Shown here: positions 13,175-25,739 of the stretch, in pieces
Layout of the letters: the number at the start of each line of letters is the position of its first letter
Numbering within the stretch: the stretch's first letter is position 1
Assembly: GCA_029718625.1 (NCBI GenBank)
Contig: CM056395.1
Coordinates: 27,965,683 to 28,029,682, forward strand
DNA: 64,000 bases
Direction of reading: 5' to 3'
DNA from: Synaphobranchus kaupii
Lineage: Eukaryota > Chordata > Actinopteri > Anguilliformes > Synaphobranchidae
The notes under the pieces: generated by a model
The model's database searches: none
Told to the model about the DNA's origin: nothing
The model's input: only the letters and a program-made list of their open reading frames with translations
Translations under genes and position numbers: made by a program

Positions 13175-13885
13175 GTTTGGATTATGTTATAGTTCAGGGG
13201 TTTGGCGTTGGATTATGTTATAGTTCGGGGGTTTGGTGTTGGATTATGTTATAGTTCAGGGGTTTGGCGTTGGATTATGTTATAGTTCGGGGGTTTGGCG
13301 TTGGATTATGTTATAGTTCAGGGGTTTGGCGTTGGATTATGTTATAGTTCGGGGGTTTGGCGTTGGATTATGTTATAGTTCAGGGGTTTGGTGTTGGATT
13401 ATGTTATAGTTCGGGGGTTTGGCGTTGGATTATGTTATAGTTCAGGGGTTTGGCGTTGGATTATGTTATAGTTCAGGGGTTTGGCGTTGGATTATGTTAT
13501 AGTTCGGGGGTTTGGTGTTGGATTATGTTATAGTTCAGGGGTTTGGCGTTGGATTATGTTATAGTTCGGGGGTTTGGCGTTGGATTATGTTATAGTTCGG
13601 GGGTTTGGCGTTGGATTATGTTATAGTTCAGGGGTTTGGCGTTGGATTATGTTATAGTTCGGGGGTTTGGCGTTGGATTATGTTATAGTTCGGGGGTTTG
13701 GTGTTGGATTATGTTATAGTTCAGGGGTTTGGCGTTGGATTATGTTATAGTTCGGGGTTTGGCGTTGGATTATGTTATAGTTCGGGGTTTGGCGTTGGAT
13801 TATGTTATAGTTCGGGGGTTTGGCGTTGGATTATGTTATAGTTCGGGGGCTTGGCGTTGGATTATGTTATAGTTCGGGGTTTGGC
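13175..13885 (+). repeat. 31-bp minisatellite, about 23 copies
   Basis: Unit GGCGTTGGATTATGTTATAG TTCGGGGGTTT, with TTCAGGGG/TTCGGGGG and GGCG/GGTG variants partly alternating, suggesting a two-unit higher-order period. Immediately followed by a LINE fragment. Confidence 0.96.
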
Positions 13886-13939
13886 GATTCCATTCCATTC
13901 CTGCAGGACCAGTGTGTATGCAGGCGTTTGTTGTCACCA

Positions 13940-14460
13940 ATTACACTGCCATGCATTGATAATAACTACAGTCCTAAATTCCATTTCAGTGGCCAAATAC
14001 TTTGAATTTACTGTGTGGAAGCTCGATATATGCCAAAATAACTCTAATGTTGTGATAGGGATCTATAGGCCTCTAGAGAAGTTAACAGAGCTACTCTCTT
14101 CTTTTGCTAACTCGGAGATGGTGATAATGGGTGACTTTAACTTAGACTGGCTAAGCAATATACCTAGTAACCTCAAATAACTGCCCTAATTTTAATTTAT
14201 TGCAATTAATCACCAAACCGACACGTCCTAATCTTAAAGTTACAAATAAATCTACGCTAGGCCTACTTGATATTATCCTTTGTAACAAGCCTGAGAAATA
14301 TGTAATCAGTGGAGTGTGTGACCTTGGTATCAGTGATCACTGCCCAATAGCTTGCATAAGGGATGTCAGACAGAAGAAGTTGAATCCGCATGTGGTAATT
14401 AAACAGAATTTTTTAAAACTTTTAAAACCAAGCTTTCCTCTAGGACCTCTATCATAGTCA
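13940..14460 (+). pseudogene. Non-LTR retrotransposon (LINE) endonuclease fragment
   Basis: Frames around 14030-14180 and 14200-14455 read GIYRPLEK, MVIMGDFNLDWL and QLITKPTRPN, LLDIILCNKPEKY, LGISDHCPIACIR. The GDFN and SDH motifs are those of the APE-type endonuclease of LINEs. Broken by a stop and frame change at about 14180; the reverse transcriptase does not follow. An A/T-rich remnant continues to about 14700. Confidence 0.8.
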
Positions 14461-14741
14461 ACTCTCTTGCACTCGACAAATCCCAGATGCTAAACTGGCT
14501 TTGAGCTATTTTATTAATATTGTTTTTGATTGCAATTGTTTTAACTAATGTTTTAATTTTAGATTTAACTGCTGTTTTAATGATTGCTTCTTTGATTATT
14601 GTCCTTTTTAACGTTCTTCTCTTTCTGTTTCTCTTCTTTGTGGTAACTCGGCAGTATTGTTTATTGCTTCCTCGAGGTTTAAATAAGTATATAATGGCTG
14701 TTAGCATGGTTAAGCTGCCAGCTCATGTGGCTGTAGATAGC

Positions 14742-15782
14742 ATGGTAGACCCTGCCAGTGCCAACAGCCAGTAGACCCTGCCAGTGCCAACAGCCAGTAG
14801 ACCATTCCAGTGCTAATAGCCAGTAGACCATGCCAGTGCCAACAGCCAGTGGACCCTGCCAGTGACAATAGCCAGTAGACCATGCCAGTGCCAACAGCCA
14901 GTAGACCCTGCCAGTGCCAATAGCCAGTAGACCATGCCAGTGCCAACAGCCAGTGGACCCTGCCAGTGACAATAGCCAGTAGACCATGCCAGTGCCAACA
15001 GCCAGTAGACCCTGCCAGTGCCAATAGCCAGTAGACCATGCCAGTGCCAATAGCCAGTAGACCCTGCCAGTGCCAATAGCCAGTAGACTATGCCAGTGCC
15101 AACAGCCAGTAGTCCCTGCCAGTGCCAATAGCCAGTAGACTATGCCAGTGCCAACAGCCAGTAGACCCTGCCAGTGCCAATAGCCAGTAGACCATGCCAG
15201 TGCCAATAGCCAGTAGACCCTGCCAGTGCCAATAGCCAGTAGACCATGCCAGTGCCAACAGCCAGTAGACCCTGCCAGTGCCAATAGCCAGTAGACCATG
15301 CCAGTGCCAATAGCCAGTAGGCCATGCCAGTGCCAACAGCCAGTAGACCCTGCCAGTGCCAATAGCCAGTAGACCATGCCAGTGCCAATAGCCAGTAGAC
15401 CATGCCAGTGCCAATAGCCAGTAGACCATGCCAGTGCCAATAGACAGAAGACCATGCCAGTGCCAACAGCCAGTAGACCTTGCCAGTGCCAATAGCCAGT
15501 AGACCATGCCAGTGCCAATAGCCAGTAGACCATGCCAGTGCCAACAGCCAGTAGACCCTGCCAGTGCCAATAAACAGTAGACCATGCCAGTGCCAATAGC
15601 CAGTAGACCAGGCCAGTGCCAATAGCCAGTAGATCATGCCAGTGCCAACAGCCAGTAGACCCTGCCAGTGCCAATAGCCAGTAGACCATGCCAGTGCCAA
15701 CAGCCAGTAGACCATGCCAGTGCCAATAGCCAGTAGACTATGCCAGTGCTAATAGCCAGTAGACCATGCCAGTGCCAATAGC
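14742..15782 (-). repeat. 26-bp minisatellite, about 40 copies
   Basis: Unit TGCCAGTGCCAATAGCCAGT AGACCA with CAACAG/CAATAG and CCC/CCA variants. 26 bases is not a multiple of three and the unit is stop-free in all three minus-strand frames, so three units give one 26-residue period in every frame, producing ORFs up to 336 codons. Confidence 0.97.
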
Positions 15783-16437
15783 TGTGGCCATTAGCTACAT
15801 AGGGTGATGTGCTATTGCGTCACTAAGGGTATGGGAGGGTTCCGTTGGGCAGGCATCCACGTTCATCGCTATCGACAACCCACAGGCACCAGATCAAACC
15901 CCTCCCATTGCCTCAATCACAATATATTTTTAAGGTGTGAAAAAGTAATTTACCTTCCTTTAAACACCTTGAAATCCACTATAGGAGCTATAAAAATTTT
16001 ATATCTACAGTATATGGTCCATTAAGAGTATAAGGGATAGTTCCAAGTGGCTGGGCATGAACAGGGTTTTTTTCTTTTGTATACTGCTGTAAAAATGAAT
16101 TCATTCAAATTTAATTAATTCCAAGCCTCAGGACCCAGCTAGCAGCCACACAGGAAGTGATGCGGCAGGATACAGAACAACTCCTCCTTTTTCTAAAGTG
16201 CGCAATAAGTGCTTTCTGTAATAACACTTAATTAATGCCTGTCGTGAGTACACCAAGAGGATGGTTTAAAGCAGTCTATTTCTATCATATATAGATGCCA
16301 ATTATTCAATGAAAATGTTTGTAAAGATAAATAAACAGGCCCCTTTGTTCTGGAGGACTCTAAGCCCCTTTCAAAACACCATTAGCAGCATTGTAGCTGT
16401 CTTTTGTTATGGGATTTAAAATAAATTCCTACATTAC
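15783..16437. other. Unique sequence with possible conserved noncoding block
   Basis: Non-repetitive; 16260-16420 has homeobox/SOX-type words (CCTTTGTTCT, CCAATTATTCAATG). No coding signal. Confidence 0.4.
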
Positions 16438-16622
16438 AGCCATTTTAGATGTTCTTATCCAGAGGGACTGACACAGCATTTTTACAGAGTATCCATTTAT
16501 ACGGCTGGATATATACTGAAGCAACCAAGGTTAAGTGCCTCTGCTTAACAGCAGTGGCCTAGCTGGGAAGCTGGCCTGGGACCCCAGTTTCTTAACTATT
16601 ATACTACACTGCCACCATATGG
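16438..16622 (-). mobile_element. tRNA-derived SINE, reverse orientation
   Basis: On the minus strand reads GGCAGTGTAGTATAATAGTT AAG.. head, GCACTTAACC.. and GCTTCAGTATATATCCAG, then CTCTGGATAAGAACATCTAA. Same family as 19605-19730. Confidence 0.85.
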
Positions 16623-16967
16623 AATTTTTTCCTACCGATTGGGAATGCCCAGCCATTTTCATACACCTTTTGCATCACTGCAATGCATTGTCGGTTCAGG
16701 ATAAGCTACTGCATCACTGCATGAAAAGAGGAGTTTCTGGAAGCGATCAGACCTGTTCAATTTCAGTGAAATTCGCCATGAGTGGACATGAGTGGTAGTT
16801 TCCCATCTTGACACGTACATTTCCAAAAACATTTGCACGCTCCCGGGCCACGTCTGTGATCGGGGGATTTCTGGACTTGGATATTCCCGATTGGGAAAAG
16901 TCTTGTAATTTGTAGCAAGTTTCTGGACCAGAACACCTCCGTGTACAAGCTTATGTACGTCATCCGC

Positions 16968-17102
16968 CAGACAGACAAGCATCCGCCAGACAGACAAGCA
17001 TCCGCCAGACAAGCATCCGCCAGACAGACAAGCATCCGCCAGACAAGCATCCGCCAGACAGACAAGCATCCGCCAGACAGACAGACATCCGCCAGACAGA
17101 CA
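16968..17102 (+). repeat. 19-bp minisatellite (CATCCGCCAGACAGACAAG), about 8 copies
   Basis: Units of 19 bases with 15-base deletion variants (lacking one CAGA). ORFs over it on both strands are repeat artefacts. Confidence 0.95.
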
Positions 17103-17794
17103 GTCTGTTCTCGGTTTTGCGTGCTGTAGTGTCCACCCCGTAAACACAGATTTTCACACAGTGCATCTTTGCACAACGCAGCCCGCCCCAGCGCGGCTAG
17201 CGCAGGCAGGCTGCAAACACCCAACTGACCAGAGGAGGCACTGTTGCACAACGATGACTGCTTGCACCCCACCCTCTCTCCCCCCAGGGGGCAGCACTGC
17301 CAGCAGGCTCTAATGAAAGAGTTTCACCGCTGCGCTGATGAAGAAACATCAGGACATCCCTCGACAGTGGTGCCGGCAGGGATTTTGGGCCCCATGAAAA
17401 GATCTGACATTGGGGCACACCACCCCAGGCCACCAAAATTACTGTAACCACACCTCCGGAACCTAATATTGTTTGAGGGCCCCTGCCAGTTAGGGCCCAT
17501 GGAATCATCCTAACATTCCCCCCTGTACCCCGCCATGGTCCCTCCATCACACACATAGCGCACTGACGCACTCCATCCTATTCCATCCTACTCCATCCTA
17601 TTCCATCCTACTCCATCCTATTCCAAACTAACCATGGGGTAAAAATGAGCACAATTCCAAGATCTGCCACTTGCAAAAGTGTACAATAATGCGCCACAAC
17701 ATGAAGGTTATTTTCATCTGTAGTTTAACGCATTCCCGAGCAGTACGCTCATTATCAAGTCTAGTCTTTGTGTGCTCACAGCTGCCAGCCACAG
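17103..17794. other. Unique sequence with CTCF-like motif and CCATCCTATT repeat
   Basis: CCCCCAGGGGGCAGCACTG (17281-17299) resembles a CTCF site. 17573-17622 is a short (CTCCATCCTATTCCATCCTA)n repeat. No gene. Confidence 0.45.
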
Positions 17795-19226
17795 GAGGAG
17801 GGAAATGTACTATAATTACAGACATAAGACACGGGAGGAGGGAAATGTACCAGAATTACAGACGTAAGACACGGGAGGAAGGAAATGTACCATAATTACA
17901 GACGTAAGACACGGGGGGAGGGAAATGTACCATAATTACAGACGTAAGACACGGGAGGAGGGAAATGTACCATAATTACAGACGTAAGACACGGGAGGAG
18001 GGAAATGTACCAGAATTACAGACGTAAGACACAGGAGGAGGGAATGTACCATAATTACAGATGTAAGACACGGGAGGAGGGAAATGTACCATAATTACAG
18101 ACATAAGACACGGGAGGAGGGAAATGTACCATAATTACAGACGTAAGACACGGGAGGAGGGAAATGTACCATAATTACAGACGTAAGACACGGGAGGAGG
18201 GAAATGTACCATAATTACAGACGTAAGACACGGGAGGAGGGAAATGTACCATAATTACAGACGTAAGACACGGGAGGAGGGAAATGTACCATAATTACAG
18301 ACGTAAGACACGGGAGGAGGGAAATGTACCATAATTACAGACGTAAGACACGGGAGGAGGGAAATGTACCATAATTACAGACGTAAGACACGGGAGGAGG
18401 GAAATGTACCATAATTACAGACGTAAGACACGGGAGGAGGGAAATGTACCATAATTACAGACGTAAGACACGGGAGGAGGGAAATGTACCATAATTACAG
18501 ACGTAAGACACGGGAGGAGGGAAATGTACCATAATTACAGACGTAAGACACGGGAGGAGGGAAATGTACCAGAATTACAGACGTAAGACACAGGAGGAGG
18601 GAATGTACCATAATTACAGATGTAAGACACGGGAGGAGGGAAATGTACCATAATTACAGACATAAGACACGGGAGGAGGGAAATGTACCATAATTACAGA
18701 CGTAACACACGGGAGGAGGGAAATGTACCATAATTACAGACGTAAGACACGGGAGGAGGGAAATGTACCATAATTACAGACGTAAGACACGGGAGGAGGG
18801 AAATGTACCATAATTACAGACGTAAGGGGAGGAGGGAAATGTACCATAATTACAGACGTAAGACACGGGAGGAGGGAAATGTACCAGAATTACAGACGTA
18901 AGACACAGGAGGAGGGAATGTACCATAATTACAGATGTAAGACACGGGAGGAGGGAAATGTACCATAATTACAGACATAAGCCACGGGAGGAGGGAAATG
19001 TACCATAATTACAGACGTAAGACACGGGAGGAGGGAAATGTACCATAATTACAGACGTAAGACACGGGAGGAGGGAAATGTACCATAATTACAGACGTAA
19101 GACACGGAAGGAGGGAAATGTACCATAATTACAGACGTAAGACACGGGAGGAGGGAAATGTACCATAATTACAGACGTAAGACACGGGAGGAGGGAAATG
19201 TACCATAATTACAGACGTAAGACACA
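17795..19226 (+). repeat. 40-bp minisatellite, about 36 copies
   Basis: Unit GACGTAAGACACGGGAGGAG GGAAATGTACCATAATTACA. A diagnostic variant trio (CAGAATTACA, ACAGGAGGAGGGAATG, GATGTAAG/GACATAAG) recurs near 18010, 18570 and 18880, indicating block duplications of many units. Confidence 0.97.
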
Positions 19227-19604
19227 GTCACCCTCATCTATCTTGGTGTAATTGTGAGGCGCTTGTTTATTGTTGTGTTGATACTCGGAACGACAGATTT
19301 TCTGTAATAGTCCTGTCAGAATCTGCAGCTCAGAGAGAGTCGAGTCATTCCCTTGTCGTTCCCCCCGGTTATTATAACGCAGGCAGAATTTCGGGATGTA
19401 ACATATTGGGGGCTCAGGATTTGGACTTTGTTTGATTTCTGGTCGACGGCTTGACATTGGCTTTATTGCTTGTGCTGTTTTTGTGCACTTGTTTGCAGTG
19501 CTTTGTGATAGCCTACATGCCATTGGGTTTTGCGGTTTTTTATTGATTGTGGTTTAGTCACTTTGGACAGGAACCATGGCAGTCAGTTTTAGCAATTTCA
19601 GATG

Positions 19605-19735
19605 TGGCAGTGTAGTATAATGGTTAAGGAATTGGGCTTGTAACCTAAAGGTTGCCGGTTTGATTCCCAGGTAGGACACTGCTGTTGTACCCTTGAGCAA
19701 GGTACTTAACCTGAATTGCTTCAGTATATATCCAT
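19605..19735 (+). mobile_element. tRNA-derived SINE, 3'-truncated
   Basis: GGCAGTGTAGTATAATGGTT AAGGAATTGGGCTTGTAACC with B-box GCCGGTTTGATTCCC, then GTACCCTTGAGCAAGGTACT TAACC. Runs into a TATATCCA repeat (19728-19772) and lacks the usual TGGATAAGAGCGTCTGCTAA end. Confidence 0.88.
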
Positions 19736-19879
19736 GTATATATCCATGTATATCCATATATCCATATATATCCAATACATGATTATGTTAGCATTTGGGA
19801 CATAAGACCATATTTATAAAAAGACTGTTTGTAGAGAAATAAGACAGTACCTTCTAATAGGTGTTCAGGTTATTATAGA

Positions 19880-20260
19880 AGGATGACCAAGAGGATCTTT
19901 AAAATGCAAATTGAAGGAGCTTTTTCTTCATAAAGATATTGCTAATATCCATAAAGCAAAAGGTTAAAACTATGCCTACAAGCCCAACCAGAATATGTCA
20001 GAGAACCCTGAGATAATGGATGCTGAAGTACTTATCAAAAGCATAAAGACAAACAAACCAGGAAACAAGGTTCTGATGGCGTATATTCAAGTGTACTTAC
20101 AGAACTTAATTATTCATAAAGCCCTCACATGTATTTTAATGAAAGTGCTCAAATCTGGAGAAATATCAGATGGATGGAAGCAAGGTATGGGGGGTCAGAC
20201 ACGCATAATTATACCAGCACTAATGAAACATGCTGTATTATACATGCTTCCTGCAAATCC
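19880..20260 (+). pseudogene. Decayed LINE reverse-transcriptase fragment
   Basis: The 19995 frame reads KSIKTNKPGNKVLMAYIQVY and VLKSGEISDGWKQG, resembling the N-terminal part of non-LTR reverse transcriptases (K-NKSPG..DGI and SGEIPEGWK). Truncated at both sides. Followed by a (CT)n tract at 20436-20530. Confidence 0.55.
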
Positions 20261-20261
20261 A

Positions 20262-20998
20262 TATTCCAGTTAGCGACCAAACATGATAATTCTGAAAGGC
20301 TTATGAGGAAAGAGAGAGAGGGAAAAACAAAAACACTTCCATGCCCATGAATCATAGCTGATGACTCACACGAGAAATATTTATGGTGCATTGTGCTGCA
20401 GTGATGAGGGTAGGAGGCAATTTCAGTCTCTATACCTCCATCTCTCTCTGTCCCTCTCTCCCTTTCTCTCACTCTCTTTCTCTCTGTCCCTCTCTCCTCC
20501 CCCCCTCTCTCGCTCCCCCCTCTCTGTCTTACAAACACGTCTTTTGTAGCATTTATGCCAATTCCTCACAGATTTGTTCCCCTCTAAAATGCCTCCATTT
20601 TTAGATGGTGCCCTGGTCTGTGGTCACACAGCTATAGCGAGCAGGAGGTGTTATCTCCATTTTTAAAATCAATGGAAAGTGGGATCATTTCTGTTTAATG
20701 CTCACTACCGTTTTGCATTGGTACAAAGTAATCATAACAAAGGCAGTCTATCGCAAGGAGCTTGAAAGCGCACAATTACGTACTCCACTTTCCCGGTCCG
20801 TTATAACTCTGGGGTTCTACTGCAAAAGTAAAATGACTGAACCTTGAATTGCATGCTGGGAAAAAAAAGGAAAGGTGGTAATTGCAGGTAAAAGAATCAA
20901 TTCAGCCACCGACGCAAAGTAGTGTCCAAAGCCTAACCTCTTCATGGATGAAATCCAGAAATCCCTGCGATTCTCTTCTACAATAATAATACCTGTTA
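20262..20998. other. Intergenic with (CT)n tract
   Basis: (CT)/(TCTC) rich 20430-20530; otherwise unique. No gene. Confidence 0.5.
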
Positions 20999-21372
20999 TG
21001 CAGTGGTGTAGTAGTGCCTGAAGAAGTGGGTGTAGAGTATTCTGGGGGCAATTGTAAAAGGGGTCAATTGTAACACCATTTTTTTGTTACAATTGCCGCC
21101 AACACTGAACACATGAAACTAGCTAGCTTGCTGGATAGAATCTCAGCTCTAGCTTGTTTCAGATTGGTGCAATTTCATGGTGTTGCAATTGCCCCCTGTT
21201 ACAATTGCCCCCAGAATACTCTACTCTAGAGAAGTGAGTATACTCTAATTTTGAAAATCGATCTAATTGATACGTGCACCAGTGAGGAATAAGAAGTGAG
21301 TATACTCTGTGCCCAATAAGAAAGTAGTGGGTATACTGTGTATACCTGTGTATACCCTCCACTACACTACTG
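20999..21372. mobile_element. Nested foldback MITEs
   Basis: Outer ends GCAGTGGTGTAGTAGTG and CACTACACTACTGC. Inside, GTAGAGTATTCTGGGGGCAA (from about 21032) and TTGCCCCCAGAATACTCTAC (to about 21224) form a second inverted pair. The right part has GTATAC-rich sequence typical of this fish MITE type. It interrupts a short tandem repeat (AATACCTGTTATAAGCACAA TCCTGACAAC) whose other copies follow at 21378-21458. Confidence 0.75.
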
Positions 21373-21751
21373 CTATTATAAGCAAAATCCTGACAACACT
21401 AATACCTGTTATAAGCACAATCCTGACAACAATAATACCTGTTAAAAGCACAATCCTGACCTACTGCTTTCTTCAAAAACACTCTCGACCCAGTTGTCTG
21501 TGACCTACTCTTAAGCACAAAGCGTGCATACACTTGGCTGCCTAAAAAGTGTGAGAAGCCGTTTCACGGTGGTTGCCATTAGCAATAACCTACTTATGGT
21601 GGGCCTAAAGAAAGAGACGCTGAGATCTATTTTCTCCGGCACAAAGAGGGAAGGAGACTTCATGCTTTCTCCCGAGGGGGGTGTCAGAGTGCACGTACAT
21701 CTCTATAAACTTGTGCGCTAATTATAAATCGCTCACTTTGTAGTGACGAAG

Positions 21752-21872
<121 letters not shown>

Positions 21873-22279
21873 TTCATAATTCATTGTATTTTTTTTGAGG
21901 CAGCTTTATGATTAGCTGAGGTTTTTGGGGAAGGGGGGGGGGGGGGGTTGTGTGTCTATGGTTGTCAGAAGGGGGAGGGGGGGTGGAGGCTGTGTGAAGA
22001 ACATGCCATAATCAATTTTATGTCTCTGGTTCTTCACGCCAGAAAACAAATTGACCATGGAGCCACTTTGTGGGTGTCTGTCTGCAGTCAGGGGGCATGT
22101 GGAGGCATTTGTGCACAGACACAGCAGATAAATAAGGACCTTTCCCGTCTGTTAAAGCAGTGAATGTCCATAGAGACAGAGCGCTGACAGCAAATAAACA
22201 TTATAAACCAATGGAAATAAAATCAAACAGCTGGGGCTACAATAGCCAGCCAGCCAGGCTCAAAACAGCAGGGTCTAAT

Positions 22280-22287
22280 AACACACG

Positions 22288-22348
<61 letters not shown>

Positions 22349-22500
22349 AGACACATACACAGATGCATACAAACAGCATCACGCATACACACAGACACAT
22401 ACATACACAAACCGACACATACACACACAAGTACACACACACACAGACACATACATACACAAGCACACACACGTATGTACACACACATGCAGACACATAC

Positions 22501-22533
<33 letters not shown>

Positions 22534-22549
22534 CACACATACACAAGTG

Positions 22550-22583
<34 letters not shown>
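22280..22583 (+). repeat. Compound (CA)n/(CATA)n microsatellite
   Basis: Pure CA at both ends, with degenerate ACACATAC/ACAGACAC in the middle. Confidence 0.97.
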
Positions 22584-22587
<4 letters not shown>

Positions 22588-25169
22588 TCTGTACTGTCAA
22601 TCTTTTATAAACAAGCTTATCTACCTTTGCTGTTATTTCAGAGATAGATCAGACATTATTGTAGTGCTCAGGCAAACCAATATCACTTTTTTTTAAACTT
22701 ACTTCTCTACACTACATTTCCCATGCTGTCACAGGGGAGACAGAATCTGTTGAAAAAATATGGACACAATGTAGACTTTTACAGCTCCCCGATGTGACCC
22801 AGCATGCATTGCAACACGGAGACTGGAAAAGCCAACAATGTAGGAAGTGAGAAGAAGTGGAAGATTCTAACTCAGGCATTTATGCAGCACAGGGGCGTTA
22901 CCTTTCTACAATGGTAAATGGGTTTCATTTCATTTTGCGATGGTTTTTATGCTTCTTACACTGTTCTGCACTGTAGACTGGATTCATCTGAAAACCACTT
23001 TTTCGTGGTTGAACAAAAAAATCTAAGAAATTAATTTCAAACTCGTTTTTTAAATTTTTTTAAATCTTTTCATGAAAACAACAAAATGAACCTCTCACCG
23101 TTTATTTCACAGGTCTTGAGAAATAAACCTTGACGCTGGCACTTTTCATTGCAACTGTACCCATAGTTCTTATGGGGTTTGCTTACCATGTGAAACACAT
23201 GTCTGTAAATCGCTTTAATAAAGAGAGTAATTAAGTGCTAACTGGCTAAATTGTCTTTTTCATTAAATGTTTTCCATTAACCATTCATTTTAGTGTGGGA
23301 TTGGGTTGGGAAGACACAGCACTTCCCTGTAACCATGCAGCAACAGAGACAGCGTGTTTATGTTTATGAGTTTCTGAGCCATTAAGAGTCACCGTGAAAT
23401 AATTAGAAAGCGTCAGAGGACCATGTGGCCCTCCTACATCAGGTTTGCATCACACACACACAGGGTCTTAATCTCACAGCCTGACTTTCATTCATTATTC
23501 ATTTTCCATGCATTTTAGCAGGACGACAGCAGAAGAAAGAGCCTTTTCAGGACTGAAGACAGCAGGCTGTTCAAACAAAAATTAATTGAAATATTTATAA
23601 TAATATTTTGTTGTTTTTTTGTATACTTCAGACCAGTAGATTTGTGTACTGGCTTTCACACGCACTAAGCATTCGGTAAAGAAGCTTTCCCTGTCCTCCA
23701 GTCCTGATCCTTCCACACATTAACGCAGAAGCGAAAACGTTCAAATGGGCTTCATTTCCCCGAACGCAATTTCTAATTTTCCGTCAAAACGACGCACCCA
23801 GTGTGCGAGAGAGGACAGCCAGGAACAAAACTCATCTCATCTTGTACTCATCTCACTTGTCGGTAAAAACATGTTGTTTCCTGCCATACGTGCGCTAGCA
23901 TAATCCATCATCTAATCACCCATCACATGTTAGTCATCTTTCCCATTAAAACGCTACACACGTTCACCGGCGATTAGTGACAGTTGTTAGAGTCAGTCTC
24001 CAGCCTCTTAACACCTCCCAGTTGCTTTAAAAGAGTCACAGACCTGTTAATAACATGACTCATTCCATGACTCACAGCACCCCTAGAAGTGAGTCATGGG
24101 GCCAAGACCATTTGGGAAAGAGGGTCAAATTGAATGCTATCCTCTACCTTTTAAACAGGTAGGTGAATAGAGGTAAGCAGTAAATTACCACCATCTAATC
24201 TAACGTGGAGGCCCTTTATGGTGGCTACATATCAAATATGAAACATTACAGCTGAGAATCATAGACATTTCTTGCAGAAACGTAAAAGCTGGTGCAGTGA
24301 TTTAATGTGAAGTCTAACTGATTTTTAAAGGACAAATGCTGTTGAAAATGCAGCTGTATTGCACTGGATAAAAATAATGTATATATATTTGTTCATAATC
24401 CCTAAATCTCCTTCAGTGATACTGAACCAGGTACCATCCTCTTTATTTGTTTGTTTTTGTTTATTATTTTCCCCTGAACAGTTCAGCCATGACTCACCAC
24501 AAGCACACTTCCTGATTAAGTTTTATTTTAACCAATAGTATCAAGGCTCCTCTGCAAAGGAAAGAAGTTTCCCTCTACTGGTGGGCGGGGCAGGGTGGAG
24601 CTGGGCGGGGCATAGGGGAGTGGCAAAAAAATTCCTAGAAGTAAGTTTTGACTTTTCATGTCAGTAAAACAGGCGCTTCCAAACTTAAGCAGCATGTACA
24701 GATAATGACATGCAAATAACTAGAGGCAAAGTAAATAAATAAATCAGGGATATCAAGCAAAAACCTGAATTGATGATTACCTTACAGGCCGTGTTCCAAG
24801 TGTATTACCACTTCTCAGACACGGGGTCTGTCTGCTGCGGCTGATCGTAATTAAAAATCAAGGGCCTCACATCTCCAGAAGCAGCAGCCCGTTTAATTAT
24901 GTGGAGATCAGAGCTTAGAGAGCCAGAGTCACACAACCGCGGTGCTTCACCATCTGAGGTCAGGCAGGTTATTCTGGAAGAAATCTCTTCTCTGTCACAA
25001 GACCATCAGTTTTACAAACCTTAAACCTGCTGAGAAAAATCACAGATTCTACTAGATTAAATAATCTGTCGAGAGCTAACCTGAAGTTTTGATGCGTTTA
25101 TGCTTACCGCATGGAAGACCATCTCATTTTTAAAACTTTTAAAATGTAAAAGGCCACACATTGACCTCT
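22584..25169. other. Non-repetitive block, possible regulatory region
   Basis: Largest stretch in the left half without repeats. Contains an AP-1 cluster (24056-24096), a further TGACTCA near 24488, a ZNF143-like ACTACATTTCCCATGCT (22713-22729), GC boxes GGGCGGGGC (24582-24622) and homeobox words (24848-24900). No coding signal; function is inferred only from motif content. Confidence 0.45.
24056..24096. promoter_or_regulatory. Three AP-1-type sites in 41 bases
   Basis: TGACTCA at 24056-24062 and 24068-24074, TGAGTCA at 24090-24096, spaced 12 and 22 bases. Confidence 0.4.
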
Positions 25170-25739
25170 AAAGTATCGTTTCGATCTTACACGACATGAA
25201 TCCAATCAATACTCCTTTCTTCCCTTGGATGAGATGTTACACCGAGGTCTTAACTCACTGCTCGTTTGAGAATCGTAGGAGTTGTAAGTTACCACAGTCT
25301 TCCATATCCTACCCCTCAGCTTCTATCCGTCCCAAACTCTGTCTGCATTCCCTCCCACTGGCCTTGCCTCTCCTGTTCTTTCACTCCTTCCACCTGCCTA
25401 ACCTTTCTCCTCTCCTCCTTTAACCCATTCTGTCCATCTCCACCAAACCAGCTCATGTGTCTCCTCCCAGTATCTCTTTAACTGACTGTGACTGCGCAGA
25501 TAGAGCCAAACCAGCCCGTCAGTCTCCTCCCAGTATCTATCTAACTGACTGTGACTGTGCAGACAGAGCCCAGCTAGGAGCGGCAGAAATAAAAAACTGA
25601 GCACAACCAGATCCCTGGATCTGTCATCATGTCATCTTACTCTCCTACCTGCCCTCCCACCCCCCACCCCCCCACATCCCCACCCTCCTCCTCCCCCCTC
25701 CCTAACTCACAGACCCTATCTTACCATCTCTCCATCCTG

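Noticed and set aside
12855..13223. 122-codon ORF
   Set aside because: Runs into the 31-bp array and shows no domain or codon bias.
14679..15715. 336-codon minus-strand ORF
   Set aside because: Pure translation of the 26-bp array; no independent start context, domain or codon bias.
17795..19226. CRISPR-like appearance of regular repeats
   Set aside because: Units are contiguous with no unique spacers; this is a eukaryotic minisatellite.
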